Origin: Paraspadella gotoi
Lineage: Eukaryota; Chaetognatha
Direction of reading: 5' to 3'
NCBI GenBank assembly: GCA_051294375.1
Contig: CM119264.1
Span: 18,144,321-18,208,320, forward strand
Length of the DNA: 64,000 nt
The notes under the pieces were generated by a model. That model saw only the letters and a program-made list of their open reading frames with translations. It made no database searches and was not told where the DNA came from. Numbering within the stretch: the stretch's first letter is position 1; each line of letters opens with the position of its first letter. This document shows positions 1 through 15,599 of the stretch, one piece after another. The translations under genes were made by a program, and so were the position numbers.

Positions 1-39
1 GTCTGTTCTCTCTTTTTCATTCCCTTATTATACGTATCT

Positions 40-1980
40 AAAAAAGCGAGGTTGGAAAGGAAATAGCACTTTTATCAGCGAAGAGAGGAAAAAGGAACAA
101 AATATGAGCACGAAGAGCAAAATAACAGGATGAAAGTTAGGATATAATATCACTACGGAACTGAGATATCGCAACAGCGTAAAAGCGACTAAAGAGAACA
201 AAAAAAAAAAATTACAAAGAACAAAAAAAAAAAAAAAAAATAAAAAAAACTTAGAGTAATACAGAATAGAAAAGGAAGACTGCGAGGAACGAGGAACTTA
301 ATGGACAGGCGAGCAAAAGAGAGAGAGCGAGAGAGATTATGTAGAAGGAGGAAAAAAAAAGAGGAGCAGAGAGAGAAAAAAAAAATTAAAAGGAATTTTT
401 ATGGTGAGAAGGAAGCCCGGAGCCGGCGAGGCAGGAAGACAGAACAGAAACGAGACCAAAGGACGAAACGACGAGCAAAGAACCAAATCAAGGACACTCG
501 GGACATAACCAAAATGGGGAGGAGCAAGAAGCCGGGAGAGGAGCGAGAGAAAGGGTTCCGAAGGAAATTCAAGAGAAGGGAATACGACCGGGAATTCAAA
601 AAGCCTTGAGGAAAGGGATGATCAAATCGAGAGACTGGCTGGTTATTAGAGACGTATCAGGAACAACAGGTATGAGTGGTGAAAAAACTAGACGACGTAA
701 TGATTAAATGGATCAAACACTATAGTGAGGCAGAAAAGAAAGGAAGGGGAAGGAATTCTAAGGACTAGAGAACAAATCACAAAAATAGCGACGGATATTT
801 TAAATTTCCGTAAGAAGTAAAAAAAGAGGATTCCTAAAATTAGCGACGTCTTATACTTTCATTAAAAAGAACCCTTTAAGAATCATCGATGATCAAACGA
901 TAACAGCAAGAGTTATCGAGCATTCAGTGACGATCAAAATTGTGAAAAATATCCTCACTAGACTGGTTTAAACGGACGATTTCGACAGCTATTTAGTCAC
1001 GAAAAACAGTGTAATTCGATTAGACTTAAGAGGAAAAATCAAGTTGACATTAAATGTTTGGAATTGTAGAAAAATCTAATCACTTGTTTATCATTCATAA
1101 TATGTTCTAAAAATTAAATAGATTTAATTTTTAACAATTTCATTGAGAATCAGAGAGAAGTCGAGAAAGAAAATAGCTAATAAATAACAGAAAGAAAGAA
1201 CGAGAGACGAGAGAGAGACGAGAGAGAGAGACGACACGGAATGAGAGAGAGAGGAGAGAGAGAGAGGAGAGGAGATGAGGAGAGGAGAAGAGCAGAGAGA
1301 GTAGCAGGATAGCTTTATGACTTCTGACGTTTGTCAACTGAGTTCCTTCTTTTTCTTGTCTCGGGCCATTGAAGAGCGTCCTCCAGAACTCTTGCTTGGA
1401 TCTTTTTTTACAACCATGGCTCGAAGAACAACAATCAACAATGGCAAATGACCCACCACCAACCAGGCAAAACTTCGTCAAGAAGCTCCTTTCTCTTTTC
1501 TCTCTTCTCTCTCTTGTGCTTTTTTCCTTTCTTTCTCGACCGGCTTGGACGACGAAGGTCGGAGTGGGAGTTGCAACGAGGGCGGTTTGGCGGCAGTCGG
1601 AACCCTCCGTAATGGTTTTGACATGATTATACTTCATTCGTCTTTTCATGTCTTCTTTCAAGCGCTCGCTTATATTTCAAGCCGTAAATAAACGTTAACC
1701 GATTCTGTTTAGAGCTTTAATTTAATCGAGATGTAATATCAATTTAATCTTCTTAAAAAATAAGCTAGCGATCGTCTGTTTAATGTTAAATAGTAAACAC
1801 AGACATTGAGCGCCTTTTCTATTCCCACATCCTTTTCAGTTTTTATCAGTAAGTTTTTCAATTCCTTATGTTAGGGTTTCAAGAATTAAAGAGTTGAAAT
1901 AAGCGATGAAGTAAAATAATGCCCGCCTATCTAATTATAAGATGCAGCTTGTAGCGAGATGCACAACATCCTTGTATATC
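40..1980. repeat. Copy A of a ~1.9 kb noisy duplicated block
   Basis: The block from the motif aaaaaagcgaggttggaaag near 43 to cttgtatat near 1,978 recurs in the same order and orientation at about 6,700-8,525. The pair share long stretches (for example around 1,330-1,460 with 7,873-8,000, and around 1,620-1,960 with 8,165-8,500) but differ by frequent one-base insertions and deletions rather than substitutions. The middle part (about 650-1,130) aligns poorly. No open frame is kept between copies, so I see no coding role. It is either a true local duplication or the same locus assembled twice from noisy reads. Confidence 0.8.
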
Positions 1981-1989
1981 TCTCTCTTT

Positions 1990-2022
<33 letters not shown>

Positions 2023-2090
2023 TTCGAAGTTTGAGTTGGAAATGAAAACAAGTCTCAGCTTGAGATTTCGAAACCCCGGGTCGGCGGCGG

Positions 2091-2286
2091 NNNNNNNNNN
2101 NNNNNNNNNNNNNNNNNNNNNNNNNNNNNNNNNNNNNNNNNNNNNNNNNNNNNNNNNNNNNNNNNNNNNNNNNNNNNNNNNNNNNNNNNNNNNNNNNNNN
2201 NNNNNNNNNNNNNNNNNNNNNNNNNNNNNNNNNNNNNNNNNNNNNNNNNNNNNNNNNNNNNNNNNNNNNNNNNNNNNNNNNNNNNN
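2091..2286. other. Assembly gap (N run) next to a GTC repeat
   Basis: This is 196 unknown bases. It is preceded at about 1,990-2,022 by a perfect GTC trinucleotide run and immediately by a GGCGGCGG stretch. Frames that cross it have no support. Confidence 0.98.
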
Positions 2287-3340
2287 GGGTGGAATTTTGG
2301 AAATGAATAGAAAAGGTTGGAGGAAAAGGAGGCGGGAGGAGAAAGAATAGAGAGAAGGCGTAAAAATCGAAGAGCACGGGTTACAGGGGCGAACAGAATA
2401 GAAATTTAAAAGAGACGTCGTAGTTGGTAAAGTGTCACTTGGAAATAACGCTGAAGCATCATTTATATTTTCCAAATAGATTTTAAAGTTTTAATCTTAT
2501 ATTTTTGTAACATGTTAACAACGAATGAACTAATCAAGCCTTACGAAGAATTAAATAAAAAACGGAGAGAGAAAGAAAGAGGGAGAGAGGGATAAGACTG
2601 AGGGCTTTTTTCATAATCTGGTGGATTCTGGCGATTCACAATTATTCACCTGTTCACGCCTTTCACCCGATAATCCTTATATATAACTATATATAATGTG
2701 TATATAATTATACAATATATATAATACTATATAGTCTACAAATATTTTTATAATAATTAAAAATCAACTGATCAGTGATCAGTCGAGGCGACAGTTTCAG
2801 TTAGTAGTTATTTTTGTCTCTAGTTGTTAGATTTGTTTTTTCCCCCGTGTTTGTATATCATTTTACATTTAACATAAATATTTTCGCCTTAAACTCGCTA
2901 CTCAATCGAGTTCCTATTTTCTAGTTTCAATTTTTTCTCTGGATTCGTGGATCCTCGAATTAAAAATCTCGATGATTATTTAAAAAGGTTGATTAAAAGG
3001 CGGAGGATGTATAAATAAACGTTGATTGAGACGAGAGGATCGCATTAATCGTTTAAGAATAATAACATGCATTGTTTTTAATTTTTGTTCGCGAGATTAG
3101 ATCCTATGAATTCTCCCGAATTTCCAAATGTAGAGCAACAAATTGAATCTTGTACTCTGAGAGAAATGGAGAGCATCGACACGAAATGCACCGCACGCCA
3201 CTTTTCATCAATAGGAGACGTCAATGGAAAAAGCTTTGAAAGGATCGAGAGGAAGAGTTCTTTTCAACGCCACCGCCAATTTCGCTCCTTTTAAGGAATA
3301 TGTATTTTCCGTTTCCTGTCTCAAAATTGTTCTCCTTGGC
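2287..3340. other. AT-rich non-coding stretch
   Basis: No supported gene. It contains a TA-rich tract (about 2,680-2,760) and short frames with no family resemblance. Confidence 0.6.
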
Positions 3341-3359
3341 TTTCTCTACTTAGTCTTAG

Positions 3360-3595
3360 TTGAGCTTTTTATTTGTCACTCTCATATTCTACTTCTTGTT
3401 TGCCATTTAAAAGATATGATTCTTGTTTACAATTTCAAAGTTCTGCTTATTATTTGCCACTTCGACAATTTCTCGTTTGCCACTTCAAAGTTGCGCTTGA
3501 GTATTGAATTTCTATTTATTCACTTAGACTTAACACTTCCCTTTTGCCACCTCAATGTTGCACATCTTGTTTACGGTTTCATCAAAGTCTTCGTC
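3360..3595. repeat. Degenerate ~26-bp minisatellite
   Basis: Successive units resemble CTTGTTTGCCACTTCAAAGT with variable spacing. Recognisable copies of the TTTGCCA/TTTACA-TTTC core occur near 3,398, 3,423, 3,452, 3,473, 3,541 and 3,568. Units differ by substitutions and length, so the array looks old. Confidence 0.55.
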
Positions 3596-3629
3596 GCCAA
3601 ACAGAAAAACATTCCGTTCCAGTCCGACG

Positions 3630-4090
3630 CGAAACGACGACGACGACGACGACGACGAAGGCGAAGTCACCAACAACAAAGAAGAAGATGAAAACAGTGA
3701 GCCTCTCGATAGTGATGAAGGGGAATAGAATAAAAATAAGTCACAAAAGAACTTTCGTGACAAGAGGGTTCCGTGACGATCCCATTGACCAAATCCGAGG
3801 GTGACGACGACGACGACGATTCCGACGACTATGATGGCAACAACGACAACGCCGATAACAACGACGACGACGCCACCCACGCGTTTTCGGCGTCGTTGAG
3901 ACAGAATTGGATCCAATCAAATAAGAGGATCTCGTCGAGAAACACGACAACGATAATAACAACGTCGACGAGAGTGCGACGAGGACGACGATCCCGAAAA
4001 AAAACGCGGCAACCGACGATTACGTCAACACCGTTAAGAGTCTTTACGATCGACAACGAGGCAGACTCCATCCGACTCCATTTCCGATAA
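3630..4090. repeat. GAC/GTC trinucleotide-rich region
   Basis: Repeated CGACGACGA stretches occur near 3,636-3,660, 3,805-3,830 and 3,865-3,875. They give low-complexity Asp/Asn or Arg/Ser frames on both strands. One plus frame would encode an Asp/Asn-rich protein, but no splice or homology support is visible, so I leave it as sequence composition. Confidence 0.5.
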
Positions 4091-4149
4091 CAAAGTCGCT
4101 TTCATTTCAAACGTCGAACTTAATTTCTCTTTCGCGAAGAGCCACGCAG

Positions 4150-4280
<131 letters not shown>

Positions 4281-4319
4281 GGCGATATACTAAAGCGAGC
4301 GTTCGAAGGCCCGAATTGA

Positions 4320-5828
4320 ATTATTCGGTTCTATTAACTCCTAATCGATAACGGGTGCCACTCACTGCTACTCGCTGCCTCAAACTATCGCTCACTGCCG
4401 CACTCTGCCGCCCCGTCCTTCGATTGCCATCTTCCCTCGTTTTAACCGGGTTTGCGCAACAGTGCGTTCGGCTTTCATCGGTCATCCCCCTCCTCCCTTT
4501 CTCCACCGCCACCCAAACCAACCAAATTCCGCTCTCATGTTGTCGTCTCAAAGTTTGGTTCCATTCCGTTCTGTGTTTTTCTCATCGGACGTCGGATTTC
4601 CGGTTCGGCGTCTTCGTCGTCTTTGTCGTCGTCGTAGTTTTCTTCATTAAATTCTGTTTCTCTGATTGCCTCATCTTATTAATTTGATAGATTTTGCAGA
4701 ATGCTGTTTTGTTTTATTGGGATATGTCAACACTTTTAATATTAATTATTCCGTGGGTAACATTTTTATATTTAACTAAGAATTGAATCCAAGATTCAAA
4801 TTTCGTTGATCTGTTCAATTGTTCTCCCTATCTGAGTTGTCTCTATTCACTATCTTCTCCAACCACCTTAATCGTCCACCCAAGCTCCTCACCCATCCAC
4901 CCATCCACCCATCCACCCATCCACCCATCCACGCCGCTCCTGACCCAAAACTGTTTTTGTCTCCGTTGATTTTCAAAGACTTGCAAATAGAGTTTGTCAA
5001 TTAAAGAGAAAGAAAAAAATTCTCTGATAAACAAACTTGGAATATCTTTTCTTTCGACGAAATCGAAAGAAAGGAGGAAGCGAAATAGAAAGAAGAGAAG
5101 AAGACTGATGTAGTAAAACAATATCTTGATAATGAATCACTAAGTCATTCACTAGGGAAAAGAAAAAACCAAATCAAAATTTCAAAATAAAATGTTTTGT
5201 ATCTACGTTTAAAACTCCAATTTAAACTAAATTTAATTTCTTAAGAATCTTCATCTTAATTTCCAAACTCCAGAGCGTTGATGGTGTTATTGCGAAGATA
5301 ATCAAACTTTTATTAACAAAATCATGAGAAGCCGACTCATCTCCGCCGCCGCTGCGTTTACCGCTGCTGCTACTGCTACTGCCGAGACAGAATAAGACGA
5401 TATTAACTGGGACTTGATTAGCTTAAGCCGCAAACTTAATCCACAAAAATGAGGCCACGCGAGATGAGAGGAAAAAAAAAACATTGCGTCGGCGGCGATA
5501 GTAATTTGTTGCTCGATAAATAACCCCGAAGAGATTAAGTCTCCGAGGCTTGGGGAAGAGAAGAAAAACTTTTTCAAGTTATTTTTATCTTCGAGATATA
5601 TAATCATTTAGATTTACACGTACGAAGAAAATTGATTCGCCGAAAAAGAAAGTACATCATGTGTTTTGGAAATAAAGTGTATAGTGAATACTGTCCAAAA
5701 GCATTTTGAGATGGAAAGAACGAAAGACCAAGGACGGAAAGGGTTGGAAACGATAACGCGGCTCTCAACTCAAAGGAGATTTACCACCGACGATTTGGCG
5801 CGGAGATGATTTTGAGTTGATTGTGGCT
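4320..5828. other. No gene recognised
   Basis: Mixed-composition DNA. Short frames on both strands (for example 4,355-4,687) have no recognisable family features. The only structured part is the octamer array at 4,890-4,932. Confidence 0.5.
4890..4932. repeat. (CCATCCAC)n octamer array
   Basis: About five tandem copies of the 8-bp unit CCATCCAC, essentially perfect. Confidence 0.9.
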
Positions 5829-5829
5829 G

Positions 5830-5832
5830 GAG

Positions 5833-5917
<85 letters not shown>
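5830..5917. repeat. (GA)n microsatellite
   Basis: An AG dinucleotide tract interrupted by GCGAGAGGAG near 5,880. Confidence 0.95.
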
Positions 5918-5918
<1 letters not shown>

Positions 5919-6159
5919 TTAAGAGTTGGGCCTGATGGATTCGATGCATTAAGGAACTATGGGGAGACCAGATGGAGAAAGAGGGGAGGATGAGGCTCGA
6001 AAAGTGGTTAGTGGCATTTTCCTGGTGGGCGGTGGCATCAATGGAATAAAATGAGACATCAAATGGTATTGTACACCTAAATATTGTATTATTTTTCACA
6101 ACGATTTCATGATTGAATTGTGCGACGACTCCTTTTGTAAAAGACTCCGTCATTCCGAC

Positions 6160-6450
6160 GTCACTCCGTCTCTTCGCCGGACGAGGAAGAGTCGCGAATT
6201 AATGGCGATTGCTTTGGCATTCGCGGCCGCCGCAGCTGTCCGCCACCGCCGCCGCATCTGCTGCCGTCACTGACGCAGTTGCAGTCAACAAGATGCAGCC
6301 GCGAGCGCGGGAACGTTCTTCGTCTTCCCACGCCCGTTGACCAAGTCGTCGTCGTCGTCGGCCGGGCCGACTTCCGGCGCAAGGACGACGGACGAAGGTA
6401 TAGCAATCGGCCAGTCATTTGACTGCGTAGGATGTCAACCAGGTGGTAAG
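6160..6450. other. GC-rich island with GCC and GTC repeats
   Basis: A GC-rich patch in AT-rich surroundings, with GCCGCC runs and a GTCGTCGTC run near 6,345. A 23-codon ATG frame beginning near 6,203 is Ala/Arg-rich and has no recognisable identity. This could be a promoter-type island or a missed exon; I cannot separate the two. Confidence 0.35.
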
Positions 6451-6699
6451 TTTAAAAAAAAGTTTAAGGAGCCAACTGAAAAAAGTATGAAACGCCGGAC
6501 TGACAGGCTGACATACTGACTACTCGATGAACCGACTGTCTCAACGGATCAACGGATCGAGTGTCCGCTTCGGCTTCGCTGCTTGTCCCGTTAAAAATGA
6601 TGACTTCAGCAAAAATAAGAATGAGCGGTTTTTCCCCTTCTTTTTCTTCTTCGTGGGCTTCTTTTTTTCTGGTTGTTCTTCTTTTTCTTCCTTTTTAGT

Positions 6700-8525
<1,826 letters not shown>

Positions 8526-8609
8526 ATGTAAAAAAATTCACGAGAGTTAGTGAAAATAAAAAACGTTGGGCGAAGGCGAACCAAATTTTTTTTTCTTCAG
8601 TCTCAACGC

Positions 8610-8611
8610 TG

Positions 8612-8649
<38 letters not shown>

Positions 8650-8795
8650 GCTCTCCTCCTCTCTCTCTCTCTTGCCACTACACCCAACCTTGTTCGCAAA
8701 TCGCTCTTTCCAAATATCCTTCTCACGCGATGGAACCAAAGACGATCGTCTGAGAGTCGATACCAGTTTTTTTTATTCCAGACTCGTCGACCAAA

Positions 8796-8841
<46 letters not shown>

Positions 8842-8905
8842 AGAGAGAGAGGAGAAGTAGCAGCTGAGAGAGAGAGAGAGAGAGTAGAGAGAGAGAGGGA
8901 GAGGA
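8610..8905. repeat. (CT)n then (GA)n tracts, inverted
   Basis: A (CT)n tract at about 8,618-8,671 is followed by a (GA)n tract at about 8,801-8,898. The two are mutually complementary across a ~130-bp loop. Confidence 0.9.
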
Positions 8906-8924
8906 AGAGAGGAATCTTTTGATA

Positions 8925-10195
8925 TCGTCATGCAAATGAGCTTTTCGACAACAACAAACTATTTAACTGTTACACGACGCCCACCAGAATGTGGCGAAAC
9001 TGATACAATCGATTCCGATGAAAGGGAGGAAAGAAAAAAAAAAGAAAAAGAAAAAGAATGGAAAAGACTTTGTAGAGAGAGAGAAAGAGCTTTTTAAAAA
9101 GAAAAAGAAAATTGAAGAAACCAAAAGAGAAAATCATCAGAATGAAGGAAAAAAAAAACAATCGAAGCAAACATAAACAAACAAAATAAACGAGTTACGA
9201 CAAAAAAAATTTAAAGGAAGAAAGGAAAAATAAAGGGAAAAAAAAGGACGAAAGACCAAAGAAAGAAAGAAAATAGTATCAAAGTAGGGAGGAAAGGGCG
9301 GGACAGCCACAGGGCGCCGGCATGAAACAAGGGTGGAAAAGACATGAAAGAGGGATCAAGCCCCCACGCCATCTCCCAAGGTCGAAGAAAATCGAAAATG
9401 CGCCTAATGACGACTCCCACTTTTTTTGGTGGGGGAGTATTTTGATGGAAATCTAAGTGAGGGGGAGATGAGAGAACTTAAAAGGTCCTTCTGGTGATTG
9501 TGGCTGAGATGTACGGTTTACGGAGGTTTTCCTGTACCGATTCGTTTTCAAAGGAAACAGGTTCCGATGTGGAAGAGAATTTGTTATGCAAGTAAAAAAC
9601 GAGCTTTTTCTCATGTTATAGATGTCATTTTATTTACATTGAGGATTTATGTAAATCCAAATTTTTGTTGACGATAATTTACAAAACTTTCGACAAAATA
9701 GTAACCAATGCGTACAAAATAATTCAAAAGGAAAAAGATTTATCCCGAGAGAAAATGGTTAAAAGTTGGATAAAAGAAAAATGAGGATTGCGAATAGAAA
9801 AGTGGAGAACGGGGCTTAAGATCAGTCGAAATCAATGGAACTCGCAGAGCGACGCATTGGTGCCACCAATGTTGGGTCCAACGTCGGGTGAGTCTCTGGC
9901 TGATGGAAGAGAGACGTTTGGCTGGCAATGGGACGTTGAGAGGGGAATTGGGGACCGAGGGAAAGGAAGTGGGGACGTAAAAAGGGAAAGAGGGGACGAA
10001 GATTGGGGGATTGACGGCTGGAACCGCGAAGCGGATCCAAAGACATATCTATTACTCATATATGTATAATATATATATATATATTATGCGTAAATTTGAC
10101 TCTACTCTCTACCAATTTTAAAGTTATGCGCCGCCAGAAAAAAAATAATGGAAGAGTGAATATGTATATTTGCGGAGGTGGATTGGGTAATGGGT
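8925..10195. other. No gene recognised
   Basis: Purine-rich and AT-rich DNA without a frame I can assign. A plus frame at 9,788-10,069 and its antisense shadows look like composition effects. Confidence 0.5.
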
Positions 10196-10419
10196 AGAGA
10201 GAGAGAGAGAGAATTTTTGAATTTTTGAATTTATTCAATGGGGCTTTAGGCCAAAAATAAACAATAGGCCATAAAAAGCTACTTTATTACATTTAAGTCT
10301 ACGAATTTAGGCATCATCATGAAATCTTTCCGATTTACAATTTATGCATGTATTTTCCCTTTGTAAATAATCCCATCCAAAAGCGTTTCGATAGGTGAAA
10401 TGTTTGTCTGAAGAAGAAG

Positions 10420-10430
10420 GAGAGAGAGAA

Positions 10431-10527
<97 letters not shown>

Positions 10528-10918
10528 AGAGAGAGGAGACAAGATCGACGTAAAGACATGCAAACAAACTAACAGACGTCCGAGCGAGAGAATTTGAAGC
10601 GTCATGACTTTTTAAAAAAAATAAGTTTCTAATTAGTTTAAGGGTAAGTGAGCCGATAAAACCTGGTATGGGTTTGATGAGAAAATCAGGAAAAGACAAA
10701 CACAGACGGAACTTGAAAGGAGTTTCAGCTTCGTCCTCCTTTCTCCACTTTTCTCACGCCCGCTCAGACTCACGATTTTTATGGAGTTTGTGAAAGCGGA
10801 ACCAATCGAAAGTGGAAAGAAAAGAAAGCAGAAAATTCGTCGTAATCGATTATGTACCACCGATTTCGTTGATGTGATTTCGCAGAATCGCAGCCCATAG
10901 TGGAGAGAGAGAAAGAGA

Positions 10919-10994
<76 letters not shown>

Positions 10995-11118
10995 CGAGAT
11001 CAGCGTTGAGAATCAAATGGACTCTGATAAACATCAAAATGATTAAAAATTCCCGGGAATAAGTCACGTGGATCTCGAAGGACCGGGAGGAAAAAAGGGA
11101 ATTAATCAGATCCGAGAA

Positions 11119-11186
<68 letters not shown>

Positions 11187-11351
11187 TAAAGAGGGAGAAA
11201 AAGAAATTAAAGAGAAAACAACTTTTGAATCTAAAGAGGGAGAAAAGGGAAGAGGAGGAAAACAGAGCGGAATGAGGATAACGAGCAAAAAAAGGAGAAA
11301 GAGAGACCGAAAGCAAAGAAAGAAAGAAGAGAAAGAAAGAAAAAAAAGAAA

Positions 11352-11392
<41 letters not shown>

Positions 11393-11444
11393 AGAAAAAA
11401 GAAAGAAAGAAAGAAAGAGAAAAAAAAGAGAGAAAAAAGAAGCA

Positions 11445-11481
<37 letters not shown>

Positions 11482-11530
11482 AAAAAAAAGAAGAAAAAAA
11501 GCAGGAAAGAAAGAAAGAAAGAAAGAAAAT
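10420..11530. repeat. Polypurine region: (GA)n and (GAAA)n arrays
   Basis: Four blocks on the plus strand: (GA)n at about 10,422-10,538, 10,901-10,990 and 11,118-11,186, then (GAAA)n mixed with GAAAA at about 11,300-11,530. Long Ser/Leu/Phe or Arg/Glu/Lys frames here are repeat translations, not genes. Confidence 0.95.
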
Positions 11531-11579
11531 AAAAGAAAAAAGAAAAGAGAGCGCTTTCGCGATTGGCGGGAGAACTTGC

Positions 11580-14200
11580 AATTCACGCAGAACTCAAGTT
11601 TTACTGATTCAATCTAATTGAGTCAAACCCATTGGTTCCAATGAATAGAGTTGAAGCGGTAACGTGTCCCCGTCATCCCCTCGAGTGGTCGAGAATTCAA
11701 ATTAGCACGAAAAATTTAATTTATTACATTAGTAATCATATAAAACTCGAATATTTACATAGTATTATTAGTGATAATTACTCAAAAGGAAATTAAAATG
11801 CAAGTATGCAACAATGAAAAATAACGTGGCGAAACGGTCTGCGTGCTGATTTGTGGTCGCTTTGTTAAAATTGTTTCTGAGGCCAAATTTAACGTTGATC
11901 AATTACTTTGGAATATGGCGATATACACTACTGGACATTCACTGTATCTGACATAAAACCCTTGACCATCAACAAAAAAATGCTTAACTAGATCAAAAAT
12001 AGTAAAAAGATGCAGAGCAATATAGCCTCGAAACGCTTCAAAAGATTTTAGACCATTGCTTTTATAGAATGCAAAAAAATATAATATTATTAAAACAAAA
12101 CTTTAAACGTATACACGCTAGATAGTTAGACGCGAACCGCGATTGAATATTTTTTACCCAAGTCATTTCCTTCTAAGTTTATATGAAATCATTTTTTGTA
12201 TATTAGTGCAATAATCTAAATAACAATATGACAGAAATTCATTTTTAATTTTCTTTATGAATGGGACAAGTTTTCCTTGCTTTACTTCCCCTTATGTCTA
12301 ATTTTTAATCATTTTTAAAGGTATTCTTCAAAACCTTATAATAAATTACTATATTTCGAGCGCTTTTTTCTTCAAATTCTTTCAAACAAAAACAACATAA
12401 AAAACATTTTAAATTAATAAAAAAAAAATTGGATTGAATGAATTTTGGAAAACAATATTTTGAAACTTGAGAATAATGGATTATGAGTCAGGAAAAAAAA
12501 TTGCAATCTAAAAAAATCAACCTTTTGCCTTTCAATTTTCTAGAGGCTGATTTTTTTATTTTTTTTGATATTGTGAACTTTTCTATGGCAAAACGCATTA
12601 TTCTCAATGAGCATAGTTGTTGGACGGAAATTTTTTTGTCCAACAATGGAAAATGTTCAACTTTTGCAAGTTTAGGCCTTTTTTGTGGGGAGATAAATAA
12701 AAAATTTATTGATTATCGATGGGTTACATTCTGAAAGTGATATTGTTCTAAATGCACACAAATTTTCTTCAAGTTTTATTTTGAAATTAAAGTATTGTAC
12801 CATATAGAAATAAGTGAGATAGACTCCCGCTTTGCCAGAAATTTTTATTAACAAAAGATTTGTATGTCTAATTGTTAGAAGAAAAGTTATTTCTTATAGT
12901 GAAGTATGACTTTGAAAGAAAAGAGGTAGGCAAGTGATTTATCAAAAATTAAAATGCCCTAATCATGGACACCATTTCTAAAAGAGTTTTATTAAATTAA
13001 ATCCATAAATCTTTACACAGCTTTTGTTTTAAATCAGAATTAAAAGTATAACAGTTTTTTGCCTTTAAAAATTTTCAAATGAAGCATATGAAATGTTTTT
13101 ATTTTTCTTTTGTAATTTTGAAAAAGTAAGACTGAATTACATTTGTTTATTTTATTTTCTTTATTCGCATAAAATTGCTTATATTTTTTAGTTAAAGTAA
13201 AAAACAAGCAAAAATTTATGTTGTAGCTTGATAAAATTAATTTTTAAATATTAAAAATGATAAATACAAAAATGTTTCAGCTTGATATAAACAGTCTGGA
13301 CATCTACCTTCCTTGCTGTGGAAAAAAATCGTCATTTTTCATTATCTTTAACTGGCAAACTAAAAGCTTGACACACTGCTTGTTTATCATAATAAAGTTG
13401 TAAAAAATTATATAGCTGGTAACATATTTGACAAGCAAAACATCTCATTGTGTTAAATTGTATTGATAATTTTTTTTTAAATATAGCAAGGAATTTAATT
13501 CTATTAACTTATCATCCGTTTTAATTAAGAAAAAAAATTTCGCGAATAGCCATTGGCAAGGGTTCATTGACTGACTTAATGATGAAATTTTTTAGATTTC
13601 TTTACTGCCCCCATTTTACAAGAATATAAAAGGTCATGGTTATCATGTCAATAAGTCCAGATTAATCTGTACCCTTTCTGCAACCTGCATTCTAAATTTT
13701 TTTTTTTCCCTTTCAAATGTATTAAATAAAAAAAATTATTTGAAAGAAACATCGGCGTGGAGGATGCCATTGGTAAACCTTAGTTACCACCATTTCCGAT
13801 CGGAATTTTTAAATGAGGTTTTTTTTGCCATGCTATTGAGACATAACACTAACTATTAGTACCATTATTTTTTTTAATTTTTGTCTATTACAATTCTATA
13901 AATAAATATGAATAAGTAACTTTTTAAAAAAATTTCTCATCCTTCACCCTATATTCAGTCATATCTAAAAAACAAAAAAAGATTTTGCATTGATATTTTG
14001 GATATCAATATATGAAACTATAACATTTCAAAAAATAAAAAGAAATATAATAATATTGATCAGTGAATTTTTTTTATGCACGGAACAGTAACGTTACGCC
14101 ATTTTTCATTGTGTCATATAAACATTAAAATATTCTCAATTCGCTCACAAAGTTTGTTTGTTTGCCCTGATTTTTTCTTGGTCCCGATTTTGTTTTTCCC
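11580..14200. other. AT-rich gene desert
   Basis: Strongly AT-rich sequence with homopolymer runs and no supported frame. A small plus frame at 12,483-12,734 lacks recognisable features. Nothing identifiable was seen. Confidence 0.6.
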
Positions 14201-14235
14201 ACGAAAAAAAGAAAGAAAAAAAAAAGAACGAAAGA

Positions 14236-15080
14236 CCCGATGGCCTCGAATCGGCGCCTTTGTTCTTCTGCCCCCATCCGACCTACGCGGGCCGTTCGTT
14301 CCCCACTCTCGCCGCTTGGGGCTTAATAGACCCTAACGTTCCTTCCAGACTGCGAGCGCCCCGGAAAGCCATCCACCCGCGCGCGGTTGAGAGTTGAGTG
14401 TTGAGTTGAGTGTTGAGAATCTCGCGTCTTTCTTTCTCCTCCCCTAAAACGGGTCCAGTGGCCACGCCCAACGAAAACCAACGACAAAAAAATCTCAGTC
14501 GTTCTTACCTAGTCTTATTTTTAACAATTCTCATCCTCGTAGTCATAAGTAAGTAAAGCCTCGTATCCAGTTTTCAAAATTATCTCATGACAAAGAGAAC
14601 TACCCGCCTCCGAAATCCTTTTCTTACCTCCACCGCCGCTGCCCTCGCCGCCGGTTTGGCGGACCGCTTCGGCAGCCGCTGCCGCCTCCGGATAAAAGAG
14701 GACAAAAAAAGGCGTTTGGCCTAGATTGGTTCACCGGCGCTAGCGCCGCTTCGCCGCCGCTCGCCGCCCGTCGTGGCCGGTTCACGCCGCGTTGGTCTTT
14801 GATGAACGGCAGAGGTGAGGGCTTGGTGGTGGCGGCAGCTGCGGGCGAGGTGGGTCCGAAGGATCAGGCAGTGTCGAAACGGTGGATACGCCTCGAATTT
14901 GGTTCAAAGTGGGTCAGGGTTAAATCGATAGTGGATTCTCATATGAAGGAGTTAAAGGGAGATTATGGAGGGAAGGACTAGAAAGATGATTTGAAGTTTC
15001 GAGGGCAGGAAGAATGCACGCGGCGCCTGAGGCGGTGGGAAGCGGCGTTGTCAGTGGCGTTGGCGGCTCGGTGATTTACT
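14236..15080. other. GC-rich island with a possible minus-strand splice donor
   Basis: This GC-rich patch stands out between AT-rich flanks. On the minus strand an open Ala/Gly-rich stretch ends at 14,628 with a strong donor (GGAG|gtaaga), so it could be the 5' exon of an unplaced gene. On the plus strand there is a GCAGAG|gtgagg donor-like site near 14,812. No protein family is recognisable, so it could equally be a promoter island. Confidence 0.3.
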
Positions 15081-15399
15081 CAGCGAACCAGAGAACCAGA
15101 ATTAAAAAAAAAAAAAGAAATCCTGGGTCAGGGCCAACAACCGGTCGTTCGGTCCTTTGGTTCCCTTTTTCTCTTATCTTCTACTCGGTGATATATAAGT
15201 TCGATCGAATCGCTATCGTCTCGAAATGAGATGAGAGGCAGAGCAAGATTAATAAGCAAAGTAATCTATATAAATTAACGATGATGAAGCGATGATGTCA
15301 GCGACGAACGCGACGACCACGGAAAAAGGGCATAAGTGGATCGAGTCTCACAGCTGACGACAGAGACGTGCGCCATTTCGTGAAGACACTTAGAATGAT

Positions 15400-15556
<157 letters not shown>

Positions 15557-15599
15557 GAGAGGTCGCTTCTGAGTCCGCAGTTTTCATTGGCGAGAAAGT

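Noticed and set aside
10633-11586. 317-codon minus frame rich in Ser, Leu and Phe
   Set aside because: It is a translation of (GA)n and (GAAA)n arrays with no non-repetitive protein features.
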